From the NCBI RefSeq assembly GCF_021602585.1, contig NZ_BQIP01000010.1:155429-219428 (forward strand): DNA of 64,000 bases, written 5' to 3'. The notes under the pieces were generated by a model that saw only the letters and a list, made by a program, of their open reading frames with translations, was not told where the DNA came from and did not search any database. The DNA comes from Pseudomonas faucium (lineage in GTDB: Bacteria > Pseudomonadota > Gammaproteobacteria > Pseudomonadales > Pseudomonadaceae). Each line of letters begins with the position of its first letter. Positions within the stretch are counted from its first letter, which is position 1. The translations under genes were made by a program, and so were the position numbers. This document shows, piece by piece, positions 1-9,982 of the stretch.

Positions 1-1
1 C

Positions 2-319
2 GTCGGCACCCTGCACCTGCAGGTGGTCGATGAGGAAAATGCGGTGCGCGGCGATGCCAGCCTGCTGGTCAGCACGACCTTGCGCAATAAACTGCAGGAA
101 GCCCACGAGCTGATTTTCGATGACCTCGAAGACGACGATGTGGGCCAGTGGGTGCACCGGGTCAAGCGCCTGTCGGAGCTGGGCCTGGAAGAGGAAGCCA
201 GCGAGATGGAGCAGAGCCTGGTCGAGCTGACCCGCAACGACCCGGAGCTGCAGAAGGAGTTTCTGCAGGCACTGACCAAAGCTACCGGGCGACTGGTAGC
301 CGACCCCGGCGTGCAATAG
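2..319 (+). CDS. C-terminal part of an uncharacterised protein (5' end outside window)
   Basis: An open frame enters from the left edge and ends at a TAG-type stop at 319, giving about 105 residues. There is no need for the internal ATG at 23, because the frame is open upstream of it. The visible part is acidic and helical in composition (many Glu, Asp and Leu), with no membrane segment or recognisable catalytic motif. It converges on dinB. I do not recognise the family from this fragment. Confidence 0.75.
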   Translation, partial: VGTLHLQVVDEENAVRGDASLLVSTTLRNKLQEAHELIFDDLEDDDVGQWVHRVKRLSELGLEEEASEMEQSLVELTRNDPELQKEFLQALTKATGRLVADPGVQ

Positions 320-353
320 ATGATTGAACAAGGGCTGCTTCATGCAGCCCTTT

Positions 354-1418
354 TCATTTATCCGCGAACAACTCCAGTTGCTCGTGCGCACCGCGCAAGT
401 CCCGCAACCTGACCCCCACCCCCAGCAACCGCACCGGCTTGCCACCCCGCGCGAAGGCCTGGCGCAGCAATTGCCGATAGCTTTCCAGGTCGCGCCCTGC
501 CCCCGCTTGCTCCAGGGTGGTCTGGCTGAAGTCATGGAACTTCACTTTCACGAAGGGTTTTTCTGGCCGGTAGCTGCTGTCCATGCGCGCAATTCGCTCG
601 TTCAGGCTGTCGAGCAGCTCTGGCAGGCGCTCAAGGCAACTGGCCAGGTCCGGCAGGTCGGTGTCGTAGGTGTTCTCCACGCTCACCGATTGGCGCCGGC
701 TGTCATTGTGCACCGCGCGCTCGTCGATGCCTCGCGCCAGCCCCCACAGCCGCTCGCCGAAACTGCCGAACTCGCGCACCAGGTTCAGCCGGGGCCATTC
801 GCGCAAATCCTGGCAGGTAACGATCCCCAGGCGCGCCAGCTTGTCTGCCGTGACCTTGCCCACCCCATGCAGCCTGGCGACCGGCAAAGCAGCGACAAAG
901 GCCTCGACCTGGTCGGGGGTAATCACGAAAAGCCCATTGGGCTTGCGCCAGTCACTGGCGACCTTGGCCAGAAACTTGTTCGGCGCCACGCCCGCCGACA
1001 CGGTGATATGCAGGGTGCGGGCAACGCGCCGGCGGATGTCTTCGGCGATGCGCGTGGCGCTCCCGGCGAACCATTGGCTGTCACTGACATCCAGGTAGGC
1101 TTCATCCAGCGACAACGGCTCGATCAGTTCGGTGTAGTCACGGAAAATCGCGTGGATCTCGCGTGAGGCTTCGCGGTAGGCCTCGAAACGCGGTTTGACG
1201 ATCAGCAGGTCAGGGCACAGCTTGAGCGCATGGCGCGACGACATGGCCGAACGCACGCCATAGGCTCGGGCTTCATAGTTGCACGTGGCAATCACCCCAC
1301 GGTGGTCGGGCGAACCGCCCACCGCCATCGGCCGCCCTGCCAGGCGCGGGTCGTCACGCATCTCGATGGCGGCGTAGAAGCAATCGCAGTCGATATGGAT
1401 GATCTTGCGCAAAGACAT
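354..1418 (-). CDS. dinB: DNA polymerase IV (Y-family translesion polymerase)
   Basis: DinB is an error-prone polymerase that extends past lesions and stalled forks. The 354-residue length is normal for the family. The N-terminal palm motif IHIDCDCFYAAIE supplies the first metal-binding Asp (D10) and SLDEAYLD supplies D105/E106. A helix-hairpin-helix and little-finger region follow. The C-terminus ends in QLELF, a typical beta-clamp binding peptide, so the protein is intact. A perfect 16-bp LexA-type box lies 16 bp upstream of the start, so the gene should be SOS-induced. It converges on the partial gene at the left edge. No odd composition or truncation is seen. Confidence 0.97.
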   Translation of the reverse strand: MSLRKIIHIDCDCFYAAIEMRDDPRLAGRPMAVGGSPDHRGVIATCNYEARAYGVRSAMSSRHALKLCPDLLIVKPRFEAYREASREIHAIFRDYTELIEPLSLDEAYLDVSDSQWFAGSATRIAEDIRRRVARTLHITVSAGVAPNKFLAKVASDWRKPNGLFVITPDQVEAFVAALPVARLHGVGKVTADKLARLGIVTCQDLREWPRLNLVREFGSFGERLWGLARGIDERAVHNDSRRQSVSVENTYDTDLPDLASCLERLPELLDSLNERIARMDSSYRPEKPFVKVKFHDFSQTTLEQAGAGRDLESYRQLLRQAFARGGKPVRLLGVGVRLRDLRGAHEQLELFADK

Positions 1419-1433
1419 GGACGACCGTCAGCA

Positions 1434-1449
1434 CTGTAAATTCATACAG
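1434..1449 (-). promoter_or_regulatory. LexA-binding SOS box of dinB
   Basis: The sequence CTGTAAATTCATACAG fits the CTGT-N8-ACAG consensus with both half-sites intact. It lies immediately upstream of the dinB start codon on the minus strand, which is the expected place for LexA repression. Confidence 0.88.
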
Positions 1450-1581
1450 ATAGTAGCGCATGCAACCCCACGGCTCCCAGCCCGGCTCGATAATCGGCCT
1501 GAAAGGCCCGCCACAGCTGCGCTGCGGGCCCTATTCAAGCGCTAAGGGTTTGAACGAAAAAGGTTTTTTTGAAGTAAAAGC

Positions 1582-1609
1582 TTGACATAGGGAAGTAATT
1601 CCGTAGAAT
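1582..1609 (+). promoter_or_regulatory. sigma-70 promoter of first tRNA-fMet
   Basis: TTGACA and TAGAAT are separated by 16 bp, and the -10 ends 13 bp before the tRNA 5' end. The same -35/-10 pair with the same spacing precedes each of the three tRNA copies, which supports the assignment. Confidence 0.75.
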
Positions 1610-1622
1610 TCGATCTCACAGG

Positions 1623-1699
<77 letters not shown>

Positions 1700-1706
1700 G
1701 ATTCGA

Positions 1707-1740
1707 GAAAAGGCCACTGTTAACGCAGTGGCCTTTTTCT
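1707..1740 (+). terminator. Intrinsic terminator after tRNA-fMet copy 1
   Basis: AAGGCCACTG pairs with CAGTGGCCTT around a short TTAACG loop and is followed by a T-run. The same hairpin recurs after copy 2, so the duplicated unit includes the terminator. Confidence 0.88.
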
Positions 1741-1794
1741 TTTGCCCGAAAATAAGTCGCTGGTGTTAATTTCAAGTAAATCAACAACTAACGC

Positions 1795-1822
1795 TTGACG
1801 GCAGGCTGAGAAGCTGTAGAAT
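1795..1822 (+). promoter_or_regulatory. sigma-70 promoter of second tRNA-fMet
   Basis: TTGACG and TAGAAT are spaced by 16 bp, located as in copy 1. Confidence 0.72.
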
Positions 1823-1835
1823 TCGATTCCACAGG

Positions 1836-1912
<77 letters not shown>

Positions 1913-1918
1913 GATTCG

Positions 1919-1952
1919 AGAAAAGGCCACTGTTAACGCAGTGGCCTTTTTC
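1919..1952 (+). terminator. Intrinsic terminator after tRNA-fMet copy 2
   Basis: The stem is the same as after copy 1 (AAGGCCACTG / CAGTGGCCTT), followed by TTTTT. Confidence 0.88.
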
Positions 1953-2005
1953 TTTGCCTTGAATAAGCTGCAGTGAATAAAAACCCGGACAGGCAACGAT
2001 AATGC

Positions 2006-2033
2006 TTGACCACAACTGTTGAAGCTGTAGAAT
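2006..2033 (+). promoter_or_regulatory. sigma-70 promoter of third tRNA-fMet
   Basis: TTGACC and TAGAAT are spaced by 16 bp, and the -10 ends 12 bp before the tRNA. Confidence 0.72.
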
Positions 2034-2045
2034 GCGCCCCTCTGA

Positions 2046-2122
<77 letters not shown>

Positions 2123-2132
2123 TATTCGTCAG

Positions 2133-2171
2133 AACAAACCCCGCCTGTGTAACAGCAGCGCGGGGTTTGTT
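2133..2171 (+). terminator. Intrinsic terminator after tRNA-fMet copy 3
   Basis: A long perfect stem, AACAAACCCCGC / GCGGGGTTTGTT, surrounds a loop of about 15 nt. The 3' arm is T-rich. Confidence 0.85.
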
Positions 2172-2380
2172 GCATTTCATCGGCTAAAAAACCCTTCCCC
2201 TCCCCTTTGCCGACCGCCAACCCGCAGGGTTGAGATATCTCCTACAGGATGAACTATCTTTAACCGTGCCGGACGACTGAAAGTAACGTTGCCCGGAGTA
2301 CTATCTGGACACGTTTTCCAAAGGGACTTTCACTTGGCCGCACCTTTCCCGAACCTCGCGCTGCATGCACGGGGTAATCA

Positions 2381-5023
2381 ATGACTTCCCACAACCCCGA
2401 ACCCCAGGTTCCACTTGCTGCCGCATTGCCTACCGCCGCGCAACGCCTGCCCTGGCTCGAACGTTTGAGTCGCTATCGCCAGCCGATCGGGCTGGGCGTG
2501 ACCCTGTTGCTGTTCGGCATGGCGCTGATCGCCTGTCGCCACCTGTTGAGCGAGCTGGACATCTATGCGCTGCACGATGCCATGCTCAGCGTGCCGGCCC
2601 AGTCCCTGCTCGGCGCCTTCATGGCAACGGTGGTCGGCTTCGTGATCCTGCTGGGTTATGAATGGTCGGCAAGCCGCTATGCCGCCGTGAAGCTGCCGGC
2701 GCGCACGCTGCTGCTGGGCGGTTTCAGCGCATTCGCCATTGGCAATGCCATCGGCCTGTCGATGTTGTCGGGTGGCTCGGTGCGCTATCGCCTGTATGCC
2801 CGCCAAGGCCTGGGCGCCGCTGAAGTCGCACGCATGACGGTGTTTGCCAGCCTGTCGCTGGGCTGTGCCCTGCCGCCGCTGGCGGCACTCGCCACCTTGA
2901 GCAACCTGCCGGCCGCCTCGACCGCCTTGCGCCTGCCCGCCAGCGTGCTGGCCGCGATTGCCATCGCGGTGCTGGCACTGACCCTGGTGCTGGTCATCGG
3001 TTTGTACCGGCGCCGCCTGGCGGAACAGCCGCTGGCAGACAGCCTGTTGGTGCAACTTGGCCGGCGTACCCTGCGCCTGCCTGGCGCCCGCCTGGCTGCA
3101 TTGCAACTGCTGATTACCGCCCTGGACGTCGCGGCCGCCGCCACCGTGCTCTACCTGCTGCTGCCAGAAGCGCCGCCATTCGGCGCCTTCGTACTCGTTT
3201 ATCTGCTGGCCCTGGCGGCCGGCGTGCTGAGCCATGTGCCCGGCGGCGTCGGCGTATTCGAGGCCATCTTGCTGGCGGCCTTCGCCGACCAGCTCGGCGC
3301 CGCGCCCCTGGCGGCGGCCCTGCTGCTGTACCGCCTGATCTACGTGGTGCTGCCGCTGCTGGTAGCGTGCGTGCTGTTGCTGGCCAACGAGGCGCGCCGC
3401 CTGCTGTTCGCCCAGCAGGCAATCAAGGCTGCGTCCGGGCTGGCGGCGCCGATCCTGGCCATTCTGGTGTTCCTCTCCGGGGTGGTCCTGCTGTTCTCCG
3501 GCGCCACCCCGGAGATCGATACCCGCCTTGAGCACATGGGCTTTTTGGTGCCGCACCGGTTGATCGACGCCTCGCACTTCGGCGCCAGCCTGATCGGCGT
3601 GCTCTGCCTGCTGCTGGCCCAGGGCCTGCGCCGGCGCCTGTCGGCAGCCTGGCTGCTGACCACGGTGCTGCTGCTGATGGGCGCAGTGCTGTCGCTGCTC
3701 AAGGGCTTCGACTGGGAAGAAGCCACGCTGCTGACCGCCACCGCCGCCCTGCTGGCGCTGTTCCGCCGGTCGTTCTATCGCCCGAGCCGCCTGTTGGAGC
3801 TGCCCTTCTCGCCCATCTACCTGGTGGCCAGCGCCTGCGTGGTCGGCGCCTCGGTGTGGCTGCTGCTGTTCGCCTACCAGGACGTGCCCTACAGCCATCA
3901 ATTGTGGTGGCAGTTCACCCTGGATGCCGATGCCCCGCGCGGCCTGCGAGCAGCCATGGGCAGCGCCGTCCTGCTGGTGATCGTCGCGCTGACCTGGCTG
4001 TTGCGCACCGCCCGCCCAACCATCCACCTGCCCGACGCAGAGGAACTGCAGCGTGCCAACCGCATCGTGCTGGCCTCCGACCAACCGGACGGTGGCCTGG
4101 CATTGACCGGCGACAAGGCCCTGCTGTTCCACCCCAGCGACAATGCCTTCCTGATGTACGCCCGCCGTGGCCGTAGCCTGGTGGCGTTGTACGACCCGAT
4201 CGGCCCCGCCCAGGAGCGTGCCGAGATGATCTGGCAGTTCCGCGACCTGTGCGACCTGCACCACGCCCGCCCGGTGTTCTACCAGGTGCGCGCGGAGAAC
4301 CTGCCGTTCTACATGGACATCGGCCTGACCGCGCTGAAGCTGGGCGAGGAAGCCCGCGTCGACCTGCGCCGCTTCGACATCGAAGCCAAGGGCAAGGAGA
4401 TGAAAGACCTGCGCTACACCTGGAACCGCGGCGGGCGTGACGGCCTGAGCCTGGAAATCCACGAACCCGGGCATGCGCCGCTGGCCGAGCTTAAGGAAAT
4501 TTCCGACGCCTGGCTCGGTGGCAAGAACGTACGCGAGAAGGGCTTCTCGCTGGGGCGCTTCAGCCCCGAGTACCTGCAGCACTTCCGGATCGCCCTGATT
4601 CGTTTCCAGGGCCGCCCAGTGGCGTTTGCCAACCTGCTGGAAACCCATGGCAACGAACTGGCCAGCCTCGACCTGATGCGCGCGCATCCCGAGGCGCCCA
4701 AGCTGACCATGGAATTCATGATGGTTGGCCTGATCCTGCATTACAAAAGCCATGACTATGGCCGCTTCAGCCTGGGCATGGTCCCGCTTTCCGGGCTGCA
4801 ACCTCGGCGTGGCGCGCCTTTGACCCAACGCTTGGGCTCGATGGTGTTCCGCCGTGGCGAGCAGCTTTACAACTTCCAGGGCCTGCGGCGCTTCAAGGAC
4901 AAGTTCCAGCCGGACTGGGAACCCCGTTACATGGCCGTGCCGGCCGGGCTCGACCCGCTGGTAGCACTGGCTGACACTGCCGCCCTGATCGCTGGCGGCT
5001 TGACTGGATTGGTGAAACGTTGA
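2381..5023 (+). CDS. mprF: MprF: phosphatidylglycerol aminoacyltransferase/flippase
   Basis: An integral membrane enzyme that transfers an amino acid (Lys or Ala) from aminoacyl-tRNA to phosphatidylglycerol and flips the product, lowering the net negative charge of the envelope and protecting from cationic peptides. The 880 residues match the family. Roughly residues 30-540 are a series of hydrophobic helices (flippase part). From about 555 to the end is the soluble GNAT-like DUF2156 synthase domain, with the conserved segments LRYTWNRGGRDGLSLEI and MEFMMVGLILHYK. It overlaps the next gene by one base (TGATG), so mprF and acvB form an operon. Which amino acid is used cannot be read from sequence here. 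Confidence 0.95.
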   Translation: MTSHNPEPQVPLAAALPTAAQRLPWLERLSRYRQPIGLGVTLLLFGMALIACRHLLSELDIYALHDAMLSVPAQSLLGAFMATVVGFVILLGYEWSASRYAAVKLPARTLLLGGFSAFAIGNAIGLSMLSGGSVRYRLYARQGLGAAEVARMTVFASLSLGCALPPLAALATLSNLPAASTALRLPASVLAAIAIAVLALTLVLVIGLYRRRLAEQPLADSLLVQLGRRTLRLPGARLAALQLLITALDVAAAATVLYLLLPEAPPFGAFVLVYLLALAAGVLSHVPGGVGVFEAILLAAFADQLGAAPLAAALLLYRLIYVVLPLLVACVLLLANEARRLLFAQQAIKAASGLAAPILAILVFLSGVVLLFSGATPEIDTRLEHMGFLVPHRLIDASHFGASLIGVLCLLLAQGLRRRLSAAWLLTTVLLLMGAVLSLLKGFDWEEATLLTATAALLALFRRSFYRPSRLLELPFSPIYLVASACVVGASVWLLLFAYQDVPYSHQLWWQFTLDADAPRGLRAAMGSAVLLVIVALTWLLRTARPTIHLPDAEELQRANRIVLASDQPDGGLALTGDKALLFHPSDNAFLMYARRGRSLVALYDPIGPAQERAEMIWQFRDLCDLHHARPVFYQVRAENLPFYMDIGLTALKLGEEARVDLRRFDIEAKGKEMKDLRYTWNRGGRDGLSLEIHEPGHAPLAELKEISDAWLGGKNVREKGFSLGRFSPEYLQHFRIALIRFQGRPVAFANLLETHGNELASLDLMRAHPEAPKLTMEFMMVGLILHYKSHDYGRFSLGMVPLSGLQPRRGAPLTQRLGSMVFRRGEQLYNFQGLRRFKDKFQPDWEPRYMAVPAGLDPLVALADTAALIAGGLTGLVKR

Positions 5024-6315
5024 TGATCCGACGCTATTGGCTGTACGTACTGATACCCCTGTTGCTGGCTGCCCTGGCCGGTGCCGCGGCGTTCTGGGTG
5101 TGGACCCGCCCAGCTCCGGAAGCACGCCTGGAGCAACTGACCCTCAATGACACCAGCATGACCCGCGTCACCCCCGGCGTGCATGCCAAGGCCCGGGTCG
5201 CCATCGGCGTGCCCCAGGACCAGGCCTTGACCGACAAGCAGCTGCTGGACCTGAGCCAGGCCGGTGAAGCCCAGCTGGTGCAGGTGATCCTGCCGCCTGG
5301 CGACTGCAGCAAGCAGCAACAGGCGATGGACCAGGCACTGACCCAGCTGTCCGACAAGCCGACCCTGGTAGCCGGTATCGGCCCAGGTGCATCCCAGGCC
5401 TGGCGCTGGCTGGCCGCGCAGACCGACGACAAGGCCAAGGCCATCTCGGTGGACTTCAACATCGAACAGCCCGGCTGCCCTGCGGCGCTGCCCAAGGCGG
5501 CGGCCCACGGCCATTGGAACGTTGCCTGGAACGACAACCCGGATGACGCCAGCGCCGCCTTCGTGCGCGATCAGGCCAATGCCGAAACCAGCATCAGCGA
5601 CTACGACATCCACCTGCCGCAAGTGCTCAAGGCGCAGCTGACCCAGGCCCTGGTCGGCCATGACGGCAACGCCCTGGCCATACCGGTGGTGGAAGTGCCG
5701 GCCGGGCAAACCACCGACACCGTCACCCTGTTCCTGTCCGGCGACGGCGGCTGGCGCGACCTGGACCGCGACGTGGCCGGCGAGATGGCCAAGCTTGGCT
5801 ACCCGGTGGTGGGCATCGACACCCTGCGTTACTACTGGCAGCACAAGACCCCCGAGCAAAGCGCCGCCGACCTGTCCGAGCTGATGCAGCACTACCGGCA
5901 GAAGTGGGGCACCAAGCGTTTCGTGCTGACCGGCTACTCGTTCGGCGCCGACGTGCTGCCGGCGATCTACAACCGCCTGCCCGCCGAAGACCAGCAACGC
6001 ATCGATGCGGTGATGCTGCTGGCCTTTGCCCGCAGCGGCAGTTTCGAGATCGAGGTGGAAGGCTGGTTGGGCAAGGAAGGCCAGGAAGCACCGACCGGGC
6101 CGGAAATGGCCAAGCTGCCGGCGTCCAAGGTGGTGTGCGTGTACGGCGTGGAAGAGACCGACGAGAGCGGTTGCACCGACAAGACGGCCGTGGGCGAGCG
6201 CATGAAGCTGCCGGGTGGGCATCACTTTGACGAGAACTACCCGCAACTGGCCAAGCGCTTGATCGACGAGATCGAGACGCGCCAGGGAAAATCCAGCGTC
6301 GCTGACAAGAACTGA
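5023..6315 (+). CDS. acvB: AcvB/VirJ-family periplasmic aminoacyl-phosphatidylglycerol hydrolase
   Basis: A membrane-anchored alpha/beta hydrolase of the AcvB/VirJ family, which in other proteobacteria removes amino acids from aminoacylated phosphatidylglycerol and so balances MprF. The first 25 residues contain a hydrophobic signal-anchor (YVLIPLLLAALAGAAAFWVW). The C-terminal half has the family motif LFLSGDGGWRD and the nucleophile elbow GYSFGAD, followed by GGHHFDENY, which supplies the His. I take the ATG at 5023, overlapping the mprF stop, rather than the TTG one codon earlier. Coupling to mprF is the strongest functional evidence. Confidence 0.9.
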   Translation: MIRRYWLYVLIPLLLAALAGAAAFWVWTRPAPEARLEQLTLNDTSMTRVTPGVHAKARVAIGVPQDQALTDKQLLDLSQAGEAQLVQVILPPGDCSKQQQAMDQALTQLSDKPTLVAGIGPGASQAWRWLAAQTDDKAKAISVDFNIEQPGCPAALPKAAAHGHWNVAWNDNPDDASAAFVRDQANAETSISDYDIHLPQVLKAQLTQALVGHDGNALAIPVVEVPAGQTTDTVTLFLSGDGGWRDLDRDVAGEMAKLGYPVVGIDTLRYYWQHKTPEQSAADLSELMQHYRQKWGTKRFVLTGYSFGADVLPAIYNRLPAEDQQRIDAVMLLAFARSGSFEIEVEGWLGKEGQEAPTGPEMAKLPASKVVCVYGVEETDESGCTDKTAVGERMKLPGGHHFDENYPQLAKRLIDEIETRQGKSSVADKN

Positions 6316-6345
6316 AGGTATATGGGGGCTGCGTTGCAGCCCCAA

Positions 6346-6425
6346 TCGCCGGCAAGCCGGCTCCCACAAATAGACCTGTAGGAGCGGCCTTGTGTCGCGA
6401 AAGGGCTGCAAAGCAGCCCCCGCAT
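6346..6425. repeat. P. putida type REP element pair
   Basis: The tract between the convergent acvB and kup genes holds CCGGCAAGCCGGCTCCCACA followed by a second inverted unit beginning CTGTAGGAGCGGCCTTGTG. GC-rich palindromes flanked by CCCACA/TGTAGGAGC are the repetitive extragenic elements common in P. putida genomes. They sit in the 3' space between convergent genes. Confidence 0.7.
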
Positions 6426-6429
6426 TCAC

Positions 6430-8328
6430 TCAAATCTCGACCTGCGTCCCCAGCTCGATCACCCGGTTGAGCGGCAGGTTGAAGAAGCGCAAGTTGCCGT
6501 TGGCGTTCTTCAACAGAAACGCGAACAGGTTCCCCCGCCAGCGCGACATCCCCTCCAGCCGCGAGGCAATCACCGTTTCCCGGCTCAGGAAGTAGGTGGT
6601 GCGCATCGGGCTGAAATCCAGCTCGTCCAGGTGGCACAGTTTCAGCGCCGCCGGCACGTCCGGCTCGTCCATGAAGCCAAAGTGCAGCAATACGCGGAAG
6701 AACCCGTCGCCATACGACTCCACCTCGAAACGCTCCTGCTCCGGCACCCGCGGCCGGTCTTCGCTGACCACCGTCAGCAACACCACCTGGCTGTGCAGCA
6801 CCTGGTTGTGCAGCATGTTGTGCAGCAGCGCATGGGGCACGGCATCGGGCCGCGCCGTCAGGAACACCGCGGTCCCTTCGACCCGGTGCGGCGGCTGCAC
6901 GCGAATGCTGCTGATGAACACCGGCAGCGGCAACCCGCCTTCATCGATACGCTCGACCAAAATCTGCTTGCCACGCTTCCAGGTACTCATCAGCAGGAAC
7001 AACACGCCCCCTGCCAGCACCGGGAAGGCACCGCCCTGGACGATCTTCGGCACGTTGGCGGCGAAGAACAGCCCATCGACCAGCAAAAAGCCCACCAGCA
7101 CCGGCACGGCGAGCAGCGGTGGCCATTTCCACAGCAGCAGCATCACCGCCGAAACCAGGATGGTGGTCATCAGCATGGTGCCGGTCACCGCCACGCCATA
7201 GGCCGCAGCCAGCGCGCCGGACGATTCGAAACCGATCACCAGCAGCACCACGCCGACCATCAGCGTCCAGTTCACCGCACCGATGTAGATCTGCCCCTGC
7301 TCGTCGCTGGAGGTGTGCTGGATCTGCATGCGCGGGATGTAACCGAGCTGGATGGCCTGGCGGGTCAGGGAGAAGGCCCCGGAAATCACCGCCTGCGAGG
7401 CAATCACCGTGGCCATGGTCGCCAGCCCCACCAACGGCAGCAGGGCCCACCCCGGTGCCAGCAGGTAGAACGGGTTGCGCGCGGCGTCAGGGTTCTGCAG
7501 CAAGATTGCGCCCTGGCCGAAATAGTTGAGCACCAGCGCCGGCAGCACCAGGGCGAACCAGGCGCGGGCGATCGGCTTGCGGCCGAAATGGCCCATGTCG
7601 GCGTACAACGCCTCGGCACCGGTCAGCGCCAGCACCACCGCGCCGAGGATGGCCACGCCCATGCCGGGGTGGACCACGAAGAAGTTGACGGCCCAGCCTG
7701 GGTTGAATGCCTTGAGCACTTCCGGGCTCTGCGAAATGCCATGCACGCCCAGCGCGGCCAGCACCAGGAACCAGCAGACCATGATCGGGCCGAACGCCTT
7801 GCCGATCTTCTCCGTGCCATGCTTTTGCACCAGAAACAGCGCCACCAGCACCACCAGCGAGATCGGCACCACCCAGTGATCGATGCCGTCGAACGCCAGG
7901 CCCATGCCCTCCACTGCCGACAACACCGACACCGCCGGGGTGATCATGCTGTCGCCGTAGAACAAAGAGGCGCCGATCAACCCGCAGATGACCATCAGCG
8001 TACGCAGCCGCGGGTAGGCCGCCGTGGCCCGCCGCGCCAGCGCGGTCAGCGCCATGGTGCCACCCTCGCCCTGGTTGTCGGCACGCAGGATGAACATCAC
8101 GTACTTGAACGACACCACCCACAGCAGCGACCAGAGGATCAGCGACAGGATCCCCAGCACCCCGTCATGGTTGACCGGTACGCCATAACCGCCAGTGAAC
8201 ACTTCCTTGAGGGTATACAACGGGCTGGTGCCGATATCGCCATAGACCACCCCAACAGCTGCCACCAGCAGGCTGATCGAGCGTGTCGCCCCCTGCCCGC
8301 CCTCGGCGTGACTGCTTGCCTGAACCAT
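6430..8328 (-). CDS. kup: Kup low-affinity potassium transporter
   Basis: A KUP-family K+/H+ symporter of the inner membrane. The N-terminus carries the family signature [17 protein letters not shown], followed by about twelve hydrophobic segments over residues 15-430 and a cytoplasmic C-terminal domain of about 190 residues. I chose the ATG at 8328 ([10 protein letters not shown], 632 residues) over the upstream start at 8370. It has a GGGAG Shine-Dalgarno at proper distance, and the extra 14 residues of the longer frame look non-coding. The gene is monocistronic here, convergent with acvB and divergent from rimO. Confidence 0.95.
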   Translation of the reverse strand: MVQASSHAEGGQGATRSISLLVAAVGVVYGDIGTSPLYTLKEVFTGGYGVPVNHDGVLGILSLILWSLLWVVSFKYVMFILRADNQGEGGTMALTALARRATAAYPRLRTLMVICGLIGASLFYGDSMITPAVSVLSAVEGMGLAFDGIDHWVVPISLVVLVALFLVQKHGTEKIGKAFGPIMVCWFLVLAALGVHGISQSPEVLKAFNPGWAVNFFVVHPGMGVAILGAVVLALTGAEALYADMGHFGRKPIARAWFALVLPALVLNYFGQGAILLQNPDAARNPFYLLAPGWALLPLVGLATMATVIASQAVISGAFSLTRQAIQLGYIPRMQIQHTSSDEQGQIYIGAVNWTLMVGVVLLVIGFESSGALAAAYGVAVTGTMLMTTILVSAVMLLLWKWPPLLAVPVLVGFLLVDGLFFAANVPKIVQGGAFPVLAGGVLFLLMSTWKRGKQILVERIDEGGLPLPVFISSIRVQPPHRVEGTAVFLTARPDAVPHALLHNMLHNQVLHSQVVLLTVVSEDRPRVPEQERFEVESYGDGFFRVLLHFGFMDEPDVPAALKLCHLDELDFSPMRTTYFLSRETVIASRLEGMSRWRGNLFAFLLKNANGNLRFFNLPLNRVIELGTQVEI

Positions 8329-8562
8329 CGACCACTCCCGCAAACGGCCCCAACGGCCGGTAGATTTCACCCCTACGCCAGGGCATCAGCGATACCCGGA
8401 CGCAACGGCGCGAAGCATAGCGCAGCGTTCGTCGCTTTTGTGCTGGTCAATCGACCTTGCGCTCGCTAGAATTGCGCACTTTTTGATCAGAGGCGCCCAC
8501 AGCGCCCGCCAAGCTCGCCCTGCCACCGGTGGGGCGAACTGCATTCAATACCGAGGTTAGTC

Positions 8563-9894
8563 ATGTCCACCACTCCCGCCACCCCTAAGGTCGGATTCGT
8601 CAGCCTCGGCTGCCCGAAGGCTTTGGTCGATTCCGAGCGCATCCTTACCCAACTGCGCATGGAAGGCTATGAAGTCGTGCCCACCTACGAAGACGCCGAT
8701 GTGGTGGTGGTCAACACCTGCGGCTTCATCGACAGCGCCAAGGCCGAATCGCTGGAAGTGATCGGCGAAGCGATCAAGGAAAACGGCAAGGTCATCGTCA
8801 CCGGCTGCATGGGTGTCGAGGAAGGCAACATCCGCGATGTGCACCCAAGCGTGCTGTCGGTCAGCGGCCCGCAGCAGTACGAGCAGGTGGTCAATGCCGT
8901 GCACGAAGTGGTGCCGCCACGCCAGGACCACAACCCGCTGATCGACCTGGTGCCGCCGCAGGGCGTCAAGCTGACCCCGCGCCACTACGCCTACCTGAAG
9001 ATTTCCGAAGGCTGCAACCACAGCTGCAGCTTCTGCATCATCCCGTCGATGCGCGGCAAGCTGGTCAGCCGCCCGGTCGGCGAAGTGCTGAGCGAGGCCG
9101 AGCGCCTGGTCAAGGCCGGCGTCAAGGAAATCCTGGTGATTTCCCAGGACACCAGCGCCTACGGCGTCGACGTCAAGTACAAGACCGACTTCTGGAACGG
9201 CCGCCCGGTCAAGACCCGCATGCTCGAGCTGTGCGAAGCGCTGAGCAGCCTGGGTGCCTGGGTGCGCCTGCACTACGTGTACCCGTACCCGAACGTCGAC
9301 GACGTGATCCCGCTGATGGCGGCCGGCAAGATCCTGCCGTACCTGGACATCCCGTTCCAGCACGCCAGCCCCAAAGTGCTCAAGTCGATGAAGCGCCCGG
9401 CCTTCGAAGACCGCACCCTGGCGCGCATCAAGAACTGGCGCGAACAGTGCCCTGAGCTGGTGATCCGTTCGACCTTCATCGTCGGCTTCCCGGGCGAGAC
9501 CGAGGAAGACTTCCAGTACCTGCTGGACTGGCTGACCGAAGCCCAGCTCGACCGCGTCGGCTGCTTCCAGTACTCGCCCGTGGAAGGCGCGCCGGCCAAC
9601 GACCTGGGCCTGGACGAAGTCCCGGACGACGTCAAGCAGGACCGCTGGGACCGCTTCATGGCGCACCAGCAGGCGATCAGCGCCGCACGCCTGCAACTGC
9701 GCATCGGCAAGGAAATCGAAGTGCTGATCGACGAAGTCGAGGAACAGGGCTCGGTGGGCCGCAGCTTCTTCGATGCGCCGGAGATCGACGGCAGCGTGTT
9801 CATCGATGGCGACCATGGTTTCAAGCCGGGCGACAAAGTGCGTTGCCGCGTGGTCGATGCCGATGAATATGACATGTGGGCCGAGCCTGTCTGA
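8563..9894 (+). CDS. rimO: RimO: ribosomal protein S12 methylthiotransferase
   Basis: A radical-SAM enzyme that methylthiolates the conserved Asp of ribosomal protein S12. At 443 residues it is full length. The N-terminal UPF0004 domain begins [16 protein letters not shown] and supplies the three Cys of the auxiliary cluster. The radical-SAM cluster is CNHSCSFC (about residues 151-158). The C-terminal TRAM domain occupies the last ~65 residues. Start at [10 protein letters not shown] strong intrinsic terminator follows, so it is transcribed alone. Confidence 0.96.
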   Translation: MSTTPATPKVGFVSLGCPKALVDSERILTQLRMEGYEVVPTYEDADVVVVNTCGFIDSAKAESLEVIGEAIKENGKVIVTGCMGVEEGNIRDVHPSVLSVSGPQQYEQVVNAVHEVVPPRQDHNPLIDLVPPQGVKLTPRHYAYLKISEGCNHSCSFCIIPSMRGKLVSRPVGEVLSEAERLVKAGVKEILVISQDTSAYGVDVKYKTDFWNGRPVKTRMLELCEALSSLGAWVRLHYVYPYPNVDDVIPLMAAGKILPYLDIPFQHASPKVLKSMKRPAFEDRTLARIKNWREQCPELVIRSTFIVGFPGETEEDFQYLLDWLTEAQLDRVGCFQYSPVEGAPANDLGLDEVPDDVKQDRWDRFMAHQQAISAARLQLRIGKEIEVLIDEVEEQGSVGRSFFDAPEIDGSVFIDGDHGFKPGDKVRCRVVDADEYDMWAEPV

Positions 9895-9911
9895 GGCCTG
9901 CCCCATGTGAC

Positions 9912-9943
9912 CAAGCCCCGCCCACTGGCGGGGCTTTTTTTTG
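9912..9943 (+). terminator. Intrinsic terminator of rimO
   Basis: AAGCCCCGCC pairs with GGCGGGGCTT around an ACT-containing loop, followed by eight T. Confidence 0.9.
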
Positions 9944-9982
9944 CATCTATGGTTTCCTCAATGGCCCCTGAGGATCACCGGC

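Noticed and set aside
2378-5125. Large Gln/Gly-rich frame of 915 codons on the minus strand
   Set aside because: It is the antisense of mprF; composition and repeats reflect GC-rich third positions of the real gene.
6631-8469. 612-codon plus-strand frame rich in His and Gln
   Set aside because: Antisense shadow of kup, with no ribosome site and low-complexity composition.
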